Origin: Thamnaconus septentrionalis
Lineage: Eukaryota; Chordata; Actinopteri; Tetraodontiformes; Monacanthidae
NCBI GenBank assembly: GCA_009823395.1
Contig: CM020510.1
Span: 5,985,273 to 6,049,272, forward strand
DNA length: 64,000 nt
Direction: 5' to 3'
Shown here: positions 20,708 through 34,978 of the stretch, piece by piece
How positions within the stretch are numbered: position 1 is the stretch's first letter
How the letters are laid out: every line of letters begins with the position of its first letter
Notes under the pieces: model-generated
Seen by the model: the letters and a program-made list of their open reading frames with translations, nothing else
Told to the model about the DNA's origin: nothing
The model's database searches: none
Position numbers and translations under genes: made by a program

Positions 20708-23700
20708 TCCTGCCCACACTCAGTGCAAACACATGGTTGCCGTGAATCATGTGGGGAAGCGCTCCGAAACGTTTTATGGTAATTGACGCCGTTACAAGAC
20801 GTTTGTGAAAAGCAAAAATCAATCTCCCTCCGGACGGGACGAGTGGCCTGGCGATGAAGACTGTCTGACAGCAGCAGCAAAAATTGATTACCATTGAGAG
20901 AATTGGAAGAGAAACAAAGAAAAAGAAAAGAGAATAACCAGGGCGGGCTGGGAATAAAAAAGGGGGGCTCTGTAAAAAGGCTGCGGTGCTTTAGTTCTTT
21001 TTTTTTTTTTTGTTTTCCTTCGGCAGAACACACGTGGGATGCCGAAGACGACGATGTAAAAAGTTAAACGAACCGTTTTGTCAAACCTCTGGGTTTTGTC
21101 CGCGTCCACCAGTGGCACAGCACAGAGGAAAAGAGGAGGGAAGATAACAAAGCCACGGGTTGGAGAGGTTATAGGTGGCCCACTGCAAAAGGTCAAAGGT
21201 TAAATCCGGGTTGCACCCTGTCAACAAATAGCTTGCAGACGCGTTATCTGCCCATCAGATGGCTGAAAACACGGCTTTGTGTTTCCTGTGAGAGAGACTC
21301 TGATCCGGATGCCAAAAGTCTCTTTCCTGGGACTTGAAAGGTCTCACATTGGATAAAATTCACCTTATCAATATTTTCTGACAGTAATCTTCATCACTGA
21401 ACATGAGCATGTGCAAGGTCCAAAGCATTGGTGTCATCAGGAAGATAACACATGAGGCTCCAAACAGAGGGCTAAAAGTTTCTGCTGGACAAGTTAACTG
21501 TGTGATCCGGCACTACTGGAGTCCAGGATGGAGAATAAAGATGTGAAAAGAGTCACAATAACACCTTTAATGCAGATTGGACTGAAATCTGAAATGAGAA
21601 CAGCACAAGGAAGAAACGTGCGCAGACTTTCCAAACCTGTGCCGACATCATGATGAGGGGAGAAAAAAAATAAAAGTGGAGCGACATTATATCTCAAACA
21701 CGTGTCGTGGTGTGTTGCAATGTTTGATCAGATGGAAGGAAACTGAGGTTTTTGGCAGCGGCTGTCCCAAAAAAAGAAAAAGGGAAAAAAGCAGGGGGAG
21801 GTGGAAGAACAAAGAGGAATGTGAGGAGATGGAGAGGACGTTTGGGAGAGATATGATGGGAGACTGTAAAGGTCCGCAAGATGTTACTTCTCACTTGGCA
21901 TGCTTGGGGACGGGAAAGACGCAGGGTCACACGGAGGTCCTTAACATCTCCATTCCCAGGTCTTTAATTCCTCATCCAAAAGAGACAGATTCCCAGGAAC
22001 GACGTGTTTGCGAGCGGGGAAAATAACTAAACATAACTAATATCTTTAGTGACAGGATAGAGACATGGCGTATCTCCAGAAAATAATTGTTCTGAATACT
22101 GGACCTTCAACTTTATCCCAAGTCTTCACTGGCTGGACGTAGACACAGACCTCTGGTCGAAGTGGATTCTGTGGAATTACGGGACAGAAAGACAGAAAAA
22201 GACAGCTCGGATCAAACACACAGTTGTGTGGCAGTGATGAAGAGGCTCACATCCTTTGTCTGTCACGACGCAAATCTGTTAAAAGGCGGCCAATGACGCG
22301 TCACTTTGAAGAAGCATTGAACAAGAGGCATTATGTGCGGGAAGAAAGCAACTTGTGTCTTTTTCCCGATTGGGAATTTTAGTGCTCGGGATGAGCTGCT
22401 TACCTCTGCCAGCTGTCAGTCACGCAGACGCATCACGCTGACAAAAGGCAGTGACAAAAGGCTGAGAGGTGCGAGAAGATAGAGGTGCCACCAGAGGGCT
22501 CCAGCAAGACCCCCACCCTCACCCCCTCCCTACCAGCTACCGTGTGGGATCCAGACCCTCGTCGCACACATCAAACAGAGCGCAGACCCGACCAGTCGAC
22601 CCGCTGGTCCCCTGCGTGCTGGACATAGAGCAGTGGAAAAAATAGATTTAAATGACAAAAGGCAGAGCAGATAAGGAGGCGTTAATGCTCTCACAGCCCC
22701 ACCAGGCCGCAATGTCTTGAGGGTTTAACATTTGTGTTACGCGCTACTTGTTTGCATTGTTGCGGTTGCAAAGGAGGGCGATCGACTCCTTTGTCTGTCC
22801 GGAGGGTAATGTGTTTGAAGGGAGACGCGTGATGCACGAGTCACCGTGCTGGTGTTTTACTGCCGATAAGCTGTGTCCGTCAAGTGGCTTGCTTGGCTTC
22901 CTGAAACGTCTAGTATTTGAAATCTGCCCTCTGTACTGACTATGTTTACATACACAGCTTAATTGAGCTATGCTCAAAATTCGATATCAGTCTTTTCAGC
23001 GTGTTAATTTCCGGCCCACATCTACCTCAGCGAATATACTCTTGTAAGTGAGCGCTACCTACTAATGACATTTAATGGCATAGTCGAACTAAGGCAATAA
23101 TTTGGTTTTCTCCGCTGTCATACAAACGTAGTGACTGTGATGGCTGGCGATACCTCTTGACAGGTTAGTGGCGACTCTGCAGCCCAGGTTTTGACTCAGC
23201 CCTCTGTGACGGGAAGGTCCAACAATGTACCGCTTTAGCAGGAGGCTGTAAACAGAAGGTTAAACATCCTGTTTTTTGACGTAGGCTCCTTCAACTCCAC
23301 AGCCATTGATTGGTTTGGTGCATCTTTCGTTTTTTGCTCATTCCCAAATTTAAGCTAATTGTCTTACAAAACAACACCCAGTTGCCTCCACCAAACTCGT
23401 CCGCTCCACCTTAAAAATCGTCTCCGGCTCCATTTGATGGTGGTGGCCGACATTTCCCCGCGACAGTGGATCATGGCGCCTTTTCTTGGAACGCCGGGCG
23501 CCGAACAATCAGTACTGTTTAAAAGTGATGACGAGCAAGAGCGAGAGATGACAGCCAGCGAGGCCGAGGGCTGTTTTTACTGGCCGGCAGTTGGAAGCAG
23601 CGAAATGTTCCCTGGACGTTACAGGAGGAGGAGGAGGGGGAGAAAAATACTCCCACAAAGATTTTAACAGACTCTGGCAGAGGAAGAAGCAAAAAAGAGG

Positions 23701-24491
23701 CGGAAAGGAGGAGAGAAGTAGGGAGAAAATGCGCAGGGTGGGAGAAGAGAAGAACTGCTCGATGAGCTGACGGGGATTTCCGTTAAAAAAATGAAGCGCC
23801 GGCCGGCATCTCAGACGGCCGACTGCGTGTATTTCATGGTGCGGTCATGTCGTGGAAGTCAGCAGAAGCCCAGTTTTTACGACTCCACAATCCAGGATTT
23901 GTTCCATGTTACCACAAACCATGAATTCAGAATTCAGATGGTCGACAGCGTGAGTCGTCTTTGGTGCTCAGCTGTCCGCAAAGAGGAAAGCGAGGGAAGG
24001 AAGGAGGAAGTAGAGAGGGTAGAAAGATAAATGGAAGTTGACTTTCTCTTTCAGTCATGAATCATTTTGACCAAACTGACACATCTGAGTATCTGAGTTG
24101 GTGGAAGAGCATGTGGATGTGAATATTCTGCCAGCAGTCGGCGGCGCCGCATAAGAGAGCAGTCCAGGCTGCTGCCGAGCGTGTGGGAAATTTCTTCCGC
24201 TCGAAATTGGAAAGTGAAACAGGAAGTTCACAGCGGTGAACATTGATTGCGTCGTTCCCTTAAAGTGGCTTTTTAAACGAGGCCTCTGTCCTGCTGCGTC
24301 GACATCCAATCGCTGACAAGTTTCTCACACAACAGCGTTTTGTCCCCCTGCCATCCCTCCAGGGTGTGTGTGTGTGTGTGTGTGTGTGTTTGGGGGGGTG
24401 TCCTCTACCTTTCTTTCCATGTGTCTCTCTCTCTCTCCCTCTAAAGCTGTGCCCATTACAGTTTTTTGAATGGTGTGTGAAGCGCATAAGC

Positions 24492-24538
24492 CGTAATTCT
24501 CATAAAATCTCGTCCCGCAAGACTTTACGAGAATTACG
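24492..24538. repeat. 19-bp imperfect inverted repeat
   Basis: 24492-24510 pairs with 24520-24538 with only two mismatches. Both mismatches become G-U pairs in a minus-strand RNA, giving a fully paired 19-bp stem with a 9-base loop. It may be the core of an old miniature transposon. Confidence 0.85.
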
Positions 24539-25289
24539 TTTGCTTTTGTTTGTTTAGTTTGTTTACTGTCAAGAATGATTGTTCTATTTTTTCTCTTTAA
24601 TTACTTGTAAAAAATATTCTCTGTCTCCTCCTCCGTCCAAACACAACACGCCATTTTCACTTGAAGTGAACTGGTCACGTGACCTCGTATGTCTTGTCCG
24701 GTGATGTGTAAATACTAAAAAAGTGTTTCCATGACACTTTTGCGATACACCTTTCTGTCGATACGTCTGAAAAGCCGCCTCACGAGAGCATAAAAACTTT
24801 GTAGTAATAGTTGAGAGGTTTTTTGAAGTTTAGCTGTTTCCATTACCAGTTTTTTATTGCGATATTTAGGTTTTGCGCAATTCTAGGGGTCATTGAAACG
24901 CAGCTTGAGACAGGTGTGTCTTTCCCCGCCCCTCCCTGGCGCCAGGTGGGACAGGCGTGGGCTGTGCCGACCTGGCTGTGAACTCTTTACCCCCCCCTCG
25001 CTGTCCTTACTCCCCTCCCTCCTCCTCACCCCCACCTCGTTTAATTCACCTTTAGTCGCCTTCCCACCTGCTCTCTCGCTGCCTCACTGCAGCTGCCGCT
25101 GCTGAGGTTTGGCACCTGAAGACCAAACACACAGGATGGGACGGTTTTAGGTGGGTGGGGGCGGGTAAGTGGAAGGGGGTCAAGTGAGTGTGTGAATAAG
25201 AAGGTGGGTGGCGTCCAGGAGTCATGTGATACCCCTCCTGTTCTCGGCCTCAGGCGGCTGACAGACGGGACAATAGCACCTGGAACCAG

Positions 25290-25390
25290 CCCTGCCCCCC
25301 CCCATGCCCCTCCCACTTCCCCCAGCCCCTCCCCTCCTTCTCCTCCTCCTCCTCCTCCTCCTCCACTCCTCTCTCTCTCTCTCTCTCTGT
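25290..25390 (+). repeat. Pyrimidine-rich tract with CTC and CT repeats
   Basis: A run of C-rich sequence, then (CTC)n, then (CT)n. It explains the poly-Pro and poly-Ser frames here. Confidence 0.85.
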
Positions 25391-26488
25391 CCATTTATCC
25401 TCACGTCTCTGTCCCTTCACCGCTGAACGCAGGCAGAAGGTTCAATTAGAGCCGACAAAAGACGAGTTTGTGTGTTTGGGTGGTTTGTTGTTGTTGTTTT
25501 CACCCGGATGATGTCTCAGTGCCTGGAGTGAAAAGACACAGGGACAGACTGCGCACAAAATATTGTCATAAAATATGTGGGGCATAGTTTTCACAAAATG
25601 AAAAGGCTCATTTTTGTGTAAAATCCACTTTTCTCTTCTTCCAATGTCATTTTGCCATTTGCAGATTGAAAGTAGAATAGAATAAAACTCAAACTGCTTC
25701 ACACCTTGCCCAAAATCTCTGTGTTTTACCACTTACTTACCTTTTAGGTTTTGCTATTTTTTTTTTTTTTACACCTTCCAGCCAATCATTCACCCAGTGC
25801 ACCTGCCTTTGATCTCTGCGACCTGATTGGTGCGACCACCTGCGCACCTGTTGGATGTTGTGCAGCAACAGTCATGTCTGGGCTGCTAGTTGGCCTCAGT
25901 TAGTCACCAGTGTGGGACTCATTTGGTTTAGTTTGTTCCCACTTTTGCCATCTCTCTGGTTTGTTTTGTAGCTACTGAGTTCCTAGTTGGACATTTTCTT
26001 TCTTTCAATACGGCAACGTCACAGACAACTTTTTGTTCCCACTCCAAAACCAATGAAAAACGTAGCAACTTTTAGTTTTGACCATCGCTGCGACATGAAT
26101 CTCATTGTTAATGTTTTAACCTCTCCAATTCACTCAATTTTTTTTCCTTTGTCAGGATCAAACTGATGGCGTCATGTTGTGGTCATTTATACACGTTATC
26201 TCCTTGTTGTTTTTGCACATATTTTATGGAGCTGCAGGCAGGAAAGGAGCGCGCACACTACTGCACAGGGGAGATTGTTTAAGGAGTGGAAGGCAAAGGT
26301 ATGAAAGGGCCCCTTTCCACTTTAACACCCCTGAGACCGGCCCATTGTCTAGCATACATCCTCTTTGTGGTGTGTGTGTGTGTGTGTAGGTGTGTGTGTG
26401 TGACAGGAAGTCTCTGACATCTCTGAAAAGCAACTGTACCTCTATGCACACCTCCCACACCCGTTCCTGTACATTGTTTCCTGGAGTT

Positions 26489-26489
<1 letters not shown>

Positions 26490-26577
<88 letters not shown>
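26490..26577 (+). repeat. GT microsatellite, 44 units
   Basis: A pure GT array. It faces a CA array at 26861-26920, so the two can pair as an inverted repeat. Confidence 0.95.
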
Positions 26578-26580
<3 letters not shown>

Positions 26581-26842
26581 AGAGCTATAAAAAAAAAAAA
26601 GGTCCTAAATAGGTGTCTGTATAAAGTAGGGCGGTGACGAAGTGCACAGTTGAAGAGCGAAGTGGGGCGGAGCCAGACAGGGTGAGTGGTGGAGGGGGTG
26701 GGGGGTGACAAAAGGTCTGAAAAGAGGAGAGGAAAGATGGAGGGATAATGGATGATGATAACATGAGAAAGACGAGAGCGGACGATCTGATGTCGACTCT
26801 CCTCCACGCCGCGCCGACACACAAGGAAGGGAAACACAAACG

Positions 26843-26920
<78 letters not shown>
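26843..26920 (+). repeat. (CT)9 (CA)30 compound microsatellite
   Basis: A CT array changing directly into a CA array. Confidence 0.95.
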
Positions 26921-26924
<4 letters not shown>

Positions 26925-27182
26925 ACAACAAGTCTTCAATTTCTCTTTGTCCCACCCTCGCCGACAAACAAAACCCCCTTGCACTCCACTCCCACAGAAA
27001 AAAGAAGGCTCAGGCTGTTTGGGTTCTAAGTTGTGTCCTGCGTGTCAGCGACAATGTGTTGGATTAACGCTAACGTGAGACCAACACACCATGATGCCGA
27101 GGAGTTTGTAGCAGGTACAGCTCAGACTGGAACCTCTACTGGATGATCACACAGACAGGGAGGCAGTCCAAGTGTTTATAGG

Positions 27183-27330
27183 TGGTGATTGATTGATCGA
27201 TTGATTAATTGATGGATAGATACTTTATTTATCCACTCAGGGAAATTTTATGTATCCCATAACTCACAGTACACACAACCACAAAAACACAGCCATTCAA
27301 TCAATAAAAGACTAAAGAATTTTATGTTAA
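27183..27330 (-). mobile_element. LINE 3' end (Rex1-like), fragment
   Basis: Reading the minus strand, a segment ends in AATAAAGTATCTATCCATC and a run of ATCA/ATCAATCA units. This is the typical 3' terminus of a fish Rex1-type non-LTR element as I remember it. Its upstream extent to about 27500 is uncertain. Confidence 0.5.
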
Positions 27331-28527
27331 GAATCACATAAAAAAAGCGTCCGTACTGAGTTATGAATAAAAGCTAAATGGGTCAGTAGTCGGCTGCAAG
27401 AATGTTGCAAGAAGGTTAGAGGAGGGGAAGCGACTGGGCCAGCACCTTAGCCAAGTGTCAGTGGGCCCTGTCCAATACTGAACTGTAGAACAGCCGGCTG
27501 GTTGACCTTTTTAAGGTCAACGTCCAAAGGTCACGTGCTGCAGTCACACTGTACTGTGTGCGTGAGAGCAAAGAACAGCACACAACTTTTTCTGCCGTTT
27601 CAACTCACTCGGGTGAGGTGCTGGCGGTTAGAAAATTGGTTCTGAATTTTTGTCCGATTACGCTCTGTGTTTTTTCCCCTCCCGCACCTGAATGTCTTCT
27701 GCCCAGATGGAAATCTGGGAATCAATCTGGGAACATATCCAAAGAATCCGGCACGCTTGGTTATTTTGATATGATCCAAACCAGGAGCGCCTTTTGCAAC
27801 TTTTCACTTTTCCACAACTGGTCGGAGCTTTCTGAAAGAGTCAAAGAGGCAGCTGCTGATTGGCCGAGTCTTGTCCAATTGCCTTCAGAGTGTTTTTTTT
27901 TTTTTTCTTCCTGAACAGGACCTTGACGTATTCTAAACGTTTCCTGCCGCCTCTTCTTCTTATAAACATTAAATAAATCCTGCAGATTTTTGGAACCTTT
28001 CCATCTGGCCGTTTGTGGATCTCAGAGACATGGAGGGAGAAAAAAACCCCAACAAAAACCCAGAATCATTGGCAGGAAAACATGTTCGGCCTTTGAGCAC
28101 TTAGCACATGTCAGTCAGAGAGAAGCGGCAAAGCTTGTCAAAACAAGGGAGGCGCAGATGTTTCCTTAAGTGGGGCAACACACACACACACACACACATA
28201 CACACAGGCTTGAACTGAGTGTTTTTGGTGCTGTAATACAAAAAGAGGAGGAGGGGCCGCGGGGGGAGATAATTTATCTGAATTGTGTTTTCGTGGCTGG
28301 CAGAGCGACAAACAACACTTTGACAGCAGTAGTTACACACTCGGGGGTTTTGCGTGTGACGTCTGAACTCTGCATGTTGCCGGAATATTATGTGCCTGTG
28401 CGTGCAAACCTGCCGCGTTCGTGTGTCATGAGGTAATGTGTGCAAGGCCCTTTTTTTTGCGATTGTCTCTCAAGACGTGTGGTGTCGACTGTCACCTAAC
28501 AAAGGGAAGGAAAGGATCTCAGTGGAA

Positions 28528-28568
<41 letters not shown>

Positions 28569-29042
28569 CTTCCAATGTCTGATCAGAGATCAGGATCATA
28601 TGCAGCCTTTCAGGAAGAGCCATTGTCTGTCAGGAAGCTCTATCTGGGCAAGTGTGCCAAAGTTAACACAGAGGCATCCCAGTTTTTGTGTGTGTGTGTG
28701 TGCATTTTAACAAAGGTTTTATTTTAAAAAATGCACATCAGCGCATTTAGTGCACCTAAAAATGCATTTTATTGATGACAGAGTGAAAAATCACATTTTT
28801 AGTGGTTTGGATTTTGAAGAAAATCTTCCACCTTTTTTTTTTTTTCAAAAAAGGATGTGTTCTGTCATTGCCTATATGTGCATGGGTGTTAAGTCAATTA
28901 GTCAATAAATGAATAAATAGATAAAATCCCAGTTCTCACTGATGCACATTTACTTTTGACACTTGTTTCGGACTCGCTGTCCTCCCTGTGTAAACTCTCT
29001 CATTGTGCCTTCAAAGCCCAGTTTTCTTATCGCTCCTCTACC

Positions 29043-29043
<1 letters not shown>

Positions 29044-29111
<68 letters not shown>
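29044..29111 (+). repeat. CA microsatellite, 34 units
   Basis: A pure CA array. Confidence 0.95.
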
Positions 29112-29113
<2 letters not shown>

Positions 29114-29755
29114 CCCTTCTGCCTCCTTTTCAAACCCGTATTATTTTGAGAGAGCCCCCACACAGTTCTGCTGCAGAGTCTTCAGACTGAGGACACCTGT
29201 TGAAAGCGAGCCTGATGGAGCCGCACCGAAGGCCCCCTTCCTGTCTGCGCAGGACAATAAGGGCGGAGGAGCAGCCGGCCGTTTTAATTGGCCGACTCGC
29301 TCCGGCCGCGCTCCGGCTCTTTAGACGGACACATCCACCATTTCCACCAGTGACGTCCATTCACTTTCCTTTTTCTCCTCCTCCTCCTCCACCTCCTCTT
29401 GGCCCTGCTCCTTCTCCTCTTAACTAGCTCTCCTATTCTTTGGCTTTTAGGCCTTTTCTTCCATTCACGGCGTCTCCTGTGAGACCAGGCTCACTAATTC
29501 ATCCCCAGACAAATTGCCAATCAGCCGCGGACAAAGAGGAGAGAAGAAAAGAGGCTGGTCCTCAATAGAGCTGATCGCTGTTTTACTAAACGTTGTTGCG
29601 GAGGGGGAGGGAGGCAGTGTGTGTGCGTGTGTTTGTGTGTGTGTGTTGTCTGTGTGCCCATGGGGTGTGTGTAATTTCGGTTTGCAGGGGTATTTGTTAG
29701 CGGCAGTGGGTTTTTTTAATCTGATCATTAAGACGGTGTGTGTGCGTGTGTGCGC

Positions 29756-29762
<7 letters not shown>

Positions 29763-29830
<68 letters not shown>
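29763..29830 (+). repeat. GT microsatellite
   Basis: A GT array preceded by impure GT/GC sequence from about 29735. Confidence 0.95.
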
Positions 29831-29839
<9 letters not shown>

Positions 29840-31061
29840 GCGTTTCTGTCCTTCCCTCCTGCCGGGGTTCAACACTCTCTGTATGCAGAGGTTAACGACC
29901 CTGCCGTCCAATCACATTCTCCTGTCAGGGCGCCGTCGCCAACAGCAACAGGTGGTCCGGCCGATTGGTGTCCTGCAGAGCGGAAAAAAAGAAAAAGAGG
30001 GGGAGAAAAAGATGGGAGGAGGATGAGGCAGAGAGAAGCGGAGAAGAAGGTTCCCCCTTCAAAACCATCCCTGGTCCCGCTTCTAAAGTTCTGACACGGT
30101 CTCGGGTGACCTGTGAGCCCTGCAGTCGCCTCTGATGTGGCCACACTTGCAGCACAGCAGCGGAAACACAGCGTCTCGTGTTTCTCAACTTTTAAGAAGC
30201 AGAAAAAACCCTCTCTGCTCTCAGAGAACCGGCTCACGTTTCCCTCGGCGGTGCCAGACTGCCTCCACCGCTCTGCCCTGGCCAAGCTGACCCAGGTGGC
30301 TACCTGCGGAGCGGCTCTGGCCCAATTAAAATCATGTCGAGCTGTCACATGACTCAGCGACTCCACGTCCTGTCCGACTAAGTGCAGCGGAAGCATCTGA
30401 CTGGTTCCAAACACACTGAGGCTGTTTAAACATAGGATGTTGTTTTTGTAGAATTCACTGTGAACATACCCAGTGCACTCGTATAAATGTACATTTCAAG
30501 TACACAAGCATGAGACACAGAAGAGAATGCCATCGAGAGTCATCTTCATACAATAAGATGCAACATTTTCAAACAAACAAACAAACCAGTTTGATATGAT
30601 TGTGTGGAGACCATCTGAAACTACTTAATGTGTCACGTTTAGAAGGTGGCATCCCATTTTGTAGGACTTGATCAGAGTTTAAAAGCTAAATGACCAGTAT
30701 GTAGGAGTGGCAGTAAAGGTCCACACATAGGTCAACACTAAAGTTTAAGATGAAAGAAGAGAGCATTGAGTCACATTGTCCTTAATGGACTTCAAACTGA
30801 CCTTGGAGAGAAAAAGAAAAAAAACACTGGTGCCACGGCGTCGTAAGTCAGCCGGGATGGGAGCCGGTGTGGCGAAGCGACGACTTTAATGACTCTTGTC
30901 GGTTAATGATCCAGAAGTTATCTCCCTGTCTGTGTCTCTCGTCCAGCCCTCCTCTCATCCTCCCTCCCCTCAGCCGCCAATTAAGCAGTTAAAGCAGCTC
31001 TAAAGGGCGGCAATGGGAAGACAAATAGAGAGAAGGGGGAGGGGAGGTGAGGGTTGTCAGT

Positions 31062-31205
31062 CTGCCCAATGTCTCGTTAGGCGGAGTTGACTGAGCTCAG
31101 TTCCATCATTAACCTCCTCGGCTATAAAATGGCCTCACCCTTCTCTCCCTCCTCTTCCCTTCTCTCTGCCTTCTGTTTGCCTTCCATCTGAACTCGTCCG
31201 TCATG
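31062..31205 (+). promoter_or_regulatory. TATA/CCAAT promoter-like block
   Basis: CCAAT at 31066-31070, a perfect 12-bp palindrome ACTGAGCTCAGT at 31090-31101, TATAAA at 31123-31128 and a pyrimidine-rich stretch 15-40 bases downstream where transcription would start. The first ATG downstream (31203) opens only a 33-codon frame. The spacing is that of a class II core promoter, but no coding exon can be tied to it. Confidence 0.3.
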
Positions 31206-31209
31206 TCCG

Positions 31210-34200
31210 ACTGTCTGTGTCAACACCGGTCGCAGGGTCGAGCTCCCCATGTCTGTGTTTCTGCTTTTGGCCGTGGAAAACACATATACACACTTCCTCC
31301 CTGAGCCGCACGGGCTGGAGGTTGAGGCGCTGTGTGGAAGGAAGGAAGGAAGGAAAAAAATGCCGAGGGGCTTTCAGCGTGGAGATCACGTGACTTCACC
31401 TGGCCGTAGTGAGGAAGGTGAGTGTGCAAAATCAAAGACAACAACAACTGGATAAAAACAAATGGGTCGCTTAGATTTTGACTCTGGAACATCCGTCTTG
31501 CAAAGCCCCAACAAAAAGTGTATTCTGTGTCTTTCCTTGGATTCCCCAATTGAGTCCCTGAACCACAGATTCAGGAAGTAAAAGCAATCGGCTCCTTGAT
31601 GTCCAAACAAGTTCTCCACGCTCCAATGTGTTCCTGGAAACGACCACGGCGCTGGTCCCCGCTACTCGTTGTTTCTGGAGCCGCGAAATTACAAGATCAC
31701 AGCAGAACGTCAAGCTCGCTCTGGAATTGCTTCTTATGCGACAAAAAAACCACAAACACTGATGATTAACAAAGCTGCTTGGCCGCTCACTGTTATCATA
31801 GTTACGTCACTGTTTGTTTTACCTCTAGCATGGCTGTGTACATTAAGTAGTTGTCTGTTTTAGTATAAATAGTAATATAAGTAGACATAAGTGGATTGAC
31901 TGATTCCAACTGGAAGAGAGAGACAATGCTTGGAAAAAGACATTTTGCTCCAAGTTTTCTCAGTATTAGTTGATGTTTTCACAAGAGGATAACAAAAAAA
32001 GCAACACTCAAAACGTTTTATCCCCCCATCATGTCACTCTGCTCTTACTATGCCCATGGCACCAACATAAGTTATGTATGAGTAGTACAACCCAGACGGA
32101 CAAGCAGGATAAGCTTGTAGAATAGCTAAAAACACGGACCAAAGAGACGGGAGGGAAAGTATGAGGCAAAGTCCTGGAGAGTGGCGAGAAAGGGAGAATT
32201 TTTGTTGGTGTTGGAAGCATTGGCCAGACCTGGCAACTTCAAGGAAGGAGCGGAGGCTGCTGCTGCTGTTGCAGCGGAAGGAAAATGCAAGGACGTGGGC
32301 CTGTTTTTGCAAAATGTCATTAAAGGTAGGAAGCCGAGCAGACGGAAGGCAGAGCTCCTGCTCCCTCCATTAAGCCCGTCCTGGTCCAGTCTGGAGCCGC
32401 TTTCACGTCAGGCCACTTTTCAGTGGAAACCCTTCGAAGGAAGTCGTGTCAGATTTAGACATCAGATTGTCCCGTTTACATGAACACTGAAGTGAAGTGA
32501 TGGTGTTGATTTGTGTGTTCCCATGATGCTTTGCCATGGATGATTTGTGGCCTGATCACATTTGATCCCGCACTCAGCAATAGCCATAAACCTGACATTA
32601 TTGAAGATAGAGTTGTTAGCTTGACTAGTCAATCTTGGGTTTTTTTCTGCTTTTCCAAAGAATCATCCTCTTTCTGAAGAATGTGTGCAGGAAAAGATGA
32701 TGTTCTTTGTCCTCCATGTAGCACGATGACTATTGTACCGCCCAACAATTTCCCCTCTTCAGATTTGGGTGTTTTGTACACAAACTACTTTATTTTGGTT
32801 CAGGTATTTTTTTTTAGTTTTTTTTTTTTTTTAAAATACTGTCTGTTACCGTCATCCGAGAACTGATGACCCTGCACGATGGAGTTTGCAAAACACAACT
32901 CGCCAGTCAAAGTGGATGGACTGATCATCGTGTGATGGGCAACACATCCTCACCTTCAGGGAGGTAGTTTGGTTTTGCTCACCACTTATTTTATAGACTA
33001 AAACAACTGGTTTTCTACATGAGAGTTGGCTTTACTTGGATTTTAGCTGCCACAAAAACGTATTCTTTCAGTTTTCCCACAGACATGAAGGGTGTTTTTG
33101 ACCTTAACTTTTTCATAATGGGGCCAGTGAAACCTAAAACTGGGAAAACCCCATTTATATATTATTATTCCGTTTTACTGTTGCAAAGTCAACATTTCAC
33201 AGCGCAAACCCCCAAAAAGCTTTTGTCGTCTTGTGTCAGGTGTTCCTGGCACAGAAGCCAACTTTGCGCAGAAGTCTGGACCCAGAACTATCTGAAATGA
33301 TCTCTGAAACTCAATTCAGACTCCACCTCGGTAAAAAAAACAACATGTGCTTCCGACAGCCTTGCCGACTTTATTCCACTTCCTCCGCCTTGTTAATTTG
33401 AGGCCGGATCAAAGAGGGAAATAAAATCAGAGCCTCCAAACCACAGAACCATTAATTCAGCAGGTGGAAGCCGTCACTTCGGTCTGATCTCTTCCTTCCC
33501 TTCCGTTCTGCACTCTTTGGTTTTTTATTTTCTGTTCTTTCTAATCTAGTTTCTCGACTGTTTGATCTCCGTGACCCTCACCGAGGGTTGAGGTGTGCGG
33601 CAGGTCCGACCAGTTTTCTGGACAAGTTTGCCGTCCAGACGGTGTCACTTTACCCTGCCGTCGCAGATACGCATCTCCTCTTTCAGCCATTGTGTCGCGA
33701 CTTCTGTGTAATACAACACGTTTTTTTCCCTCCCCTGAACCTCCCTCCAGTTTTCATGCATGTACAAATCAGCCCAATGTGCGAGCGTATGACTGATTGT
33801 TCACCAAACGTCCTAACAAACATCCCTCATACTAAGCGGCTGAGAACCCAAGATTAACAGTGAAAGTGACAGAACAGTGAGCAAGTGTGTGTGTATATGT
33901 GTGTGTGTGTCGGAGCTGGCGCCGGCTTCCACGGCGTGAGAGCTCATATATGGTATGTGCATGACTGCCTCGACAAATCTGCCAGAATATCCACACTTTT
34001 TATTTTTTTTCCAACATGGGGGCCGTAAAGTGGAGCAGCGGCAGCGATGTTTAACAAGCGTCACCCTGATCGGTGGGCCGATAAACAGGCGGTCAGGGTG
34101 ATAAATCTCCACAGCGACACACTCGAGCTCGTGTTTAATCACTTGTGGGAGGAAGGGAGAGAGGGAGGAGGGAGGAGTGGGGGGTGAGGAGGGTGAGGAG

Positions 34201-34773
34201 GCTACAAAGACATTCAGTCATTGTCGTTTTATGAGACGTTCAGCGTGACGACGCTGGACTTTCCGACGTCTGGATTGGCGTTAAAAAAAAAGCTTTAAAA
34301 TACATTTTGAAGAATCAAGTTCACGGGTTTGAATGCAAGTGATTTATTTATTTATTTCAGACTTGGGACCCTGCATTTTATATTTGTCTTTCTGTAAATT
34401 CACATTGACCATCCATTTTTTTTTTCCTTCTGTCCAGCCTGAACGAATGCCAAACACACATCACAAACAACAAACAACAACAAGGTGAAAAAAAAGCTCA
34501 GAACTTCCTTACCCGACGTGGTCATGATGTTGAACTGCCATACTTACAAGAACATACACACGCAGGCACACACAGCACCCTTCTGTTTGTAGTTAGTATA
34601 AAAAATATAACAAAACATGTGATGTGTATTAGCAGGTTTTATGACGACGTGTGACAACAATAAATTGAGACTGAGACTAAAGGGGGTGGGAATGGTGAGG
34701 GGGGGTTTCCTGAAGCTTTGTCCAATGAGGACGTCTGAGACCAAACCCTTCCGTTTAAAACACACACATACAC

Positions 34774-34831
<58 letters not shown>

Positions 34832-34916
34832 TAGGGAAATATGCAGAGTTGTCTAATCTCTCCAACACCACGTCCGCTGTGCCTGGCGCTGCATGACCCA
34901 CCACTCAAACCTTTAT

Positions 34917-34978
<62 letters not shown>

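Larger units (their letters stand above)
18945..24360. other. Intergenic, no gene found
   Basis: Mostly unique-looking sequence with GT arrays at 19231-19254 and 20675-20706, a CA array at 19377-19426, and one tail fragment of a dispersed repeat family (23239-23265). No defensible exon. Confidence 0.5.
24600..31000. other. Intergenic, repeat-rich, no gene found
   Basis: Long GT/CA arrays (26490-26577, 26861-26920, 29044-29111, 29763-29830), a Rex1-like LINE end near 27.2 kb, and no coding exon that I can support. Confidence 0.5.

Noticed and set aside
22930..23010. Possible DNA-transposon end with CAGCTTAATTGAGC
   Set aside because: Reminiscent of fish repeats, but no second end or duplication was found.
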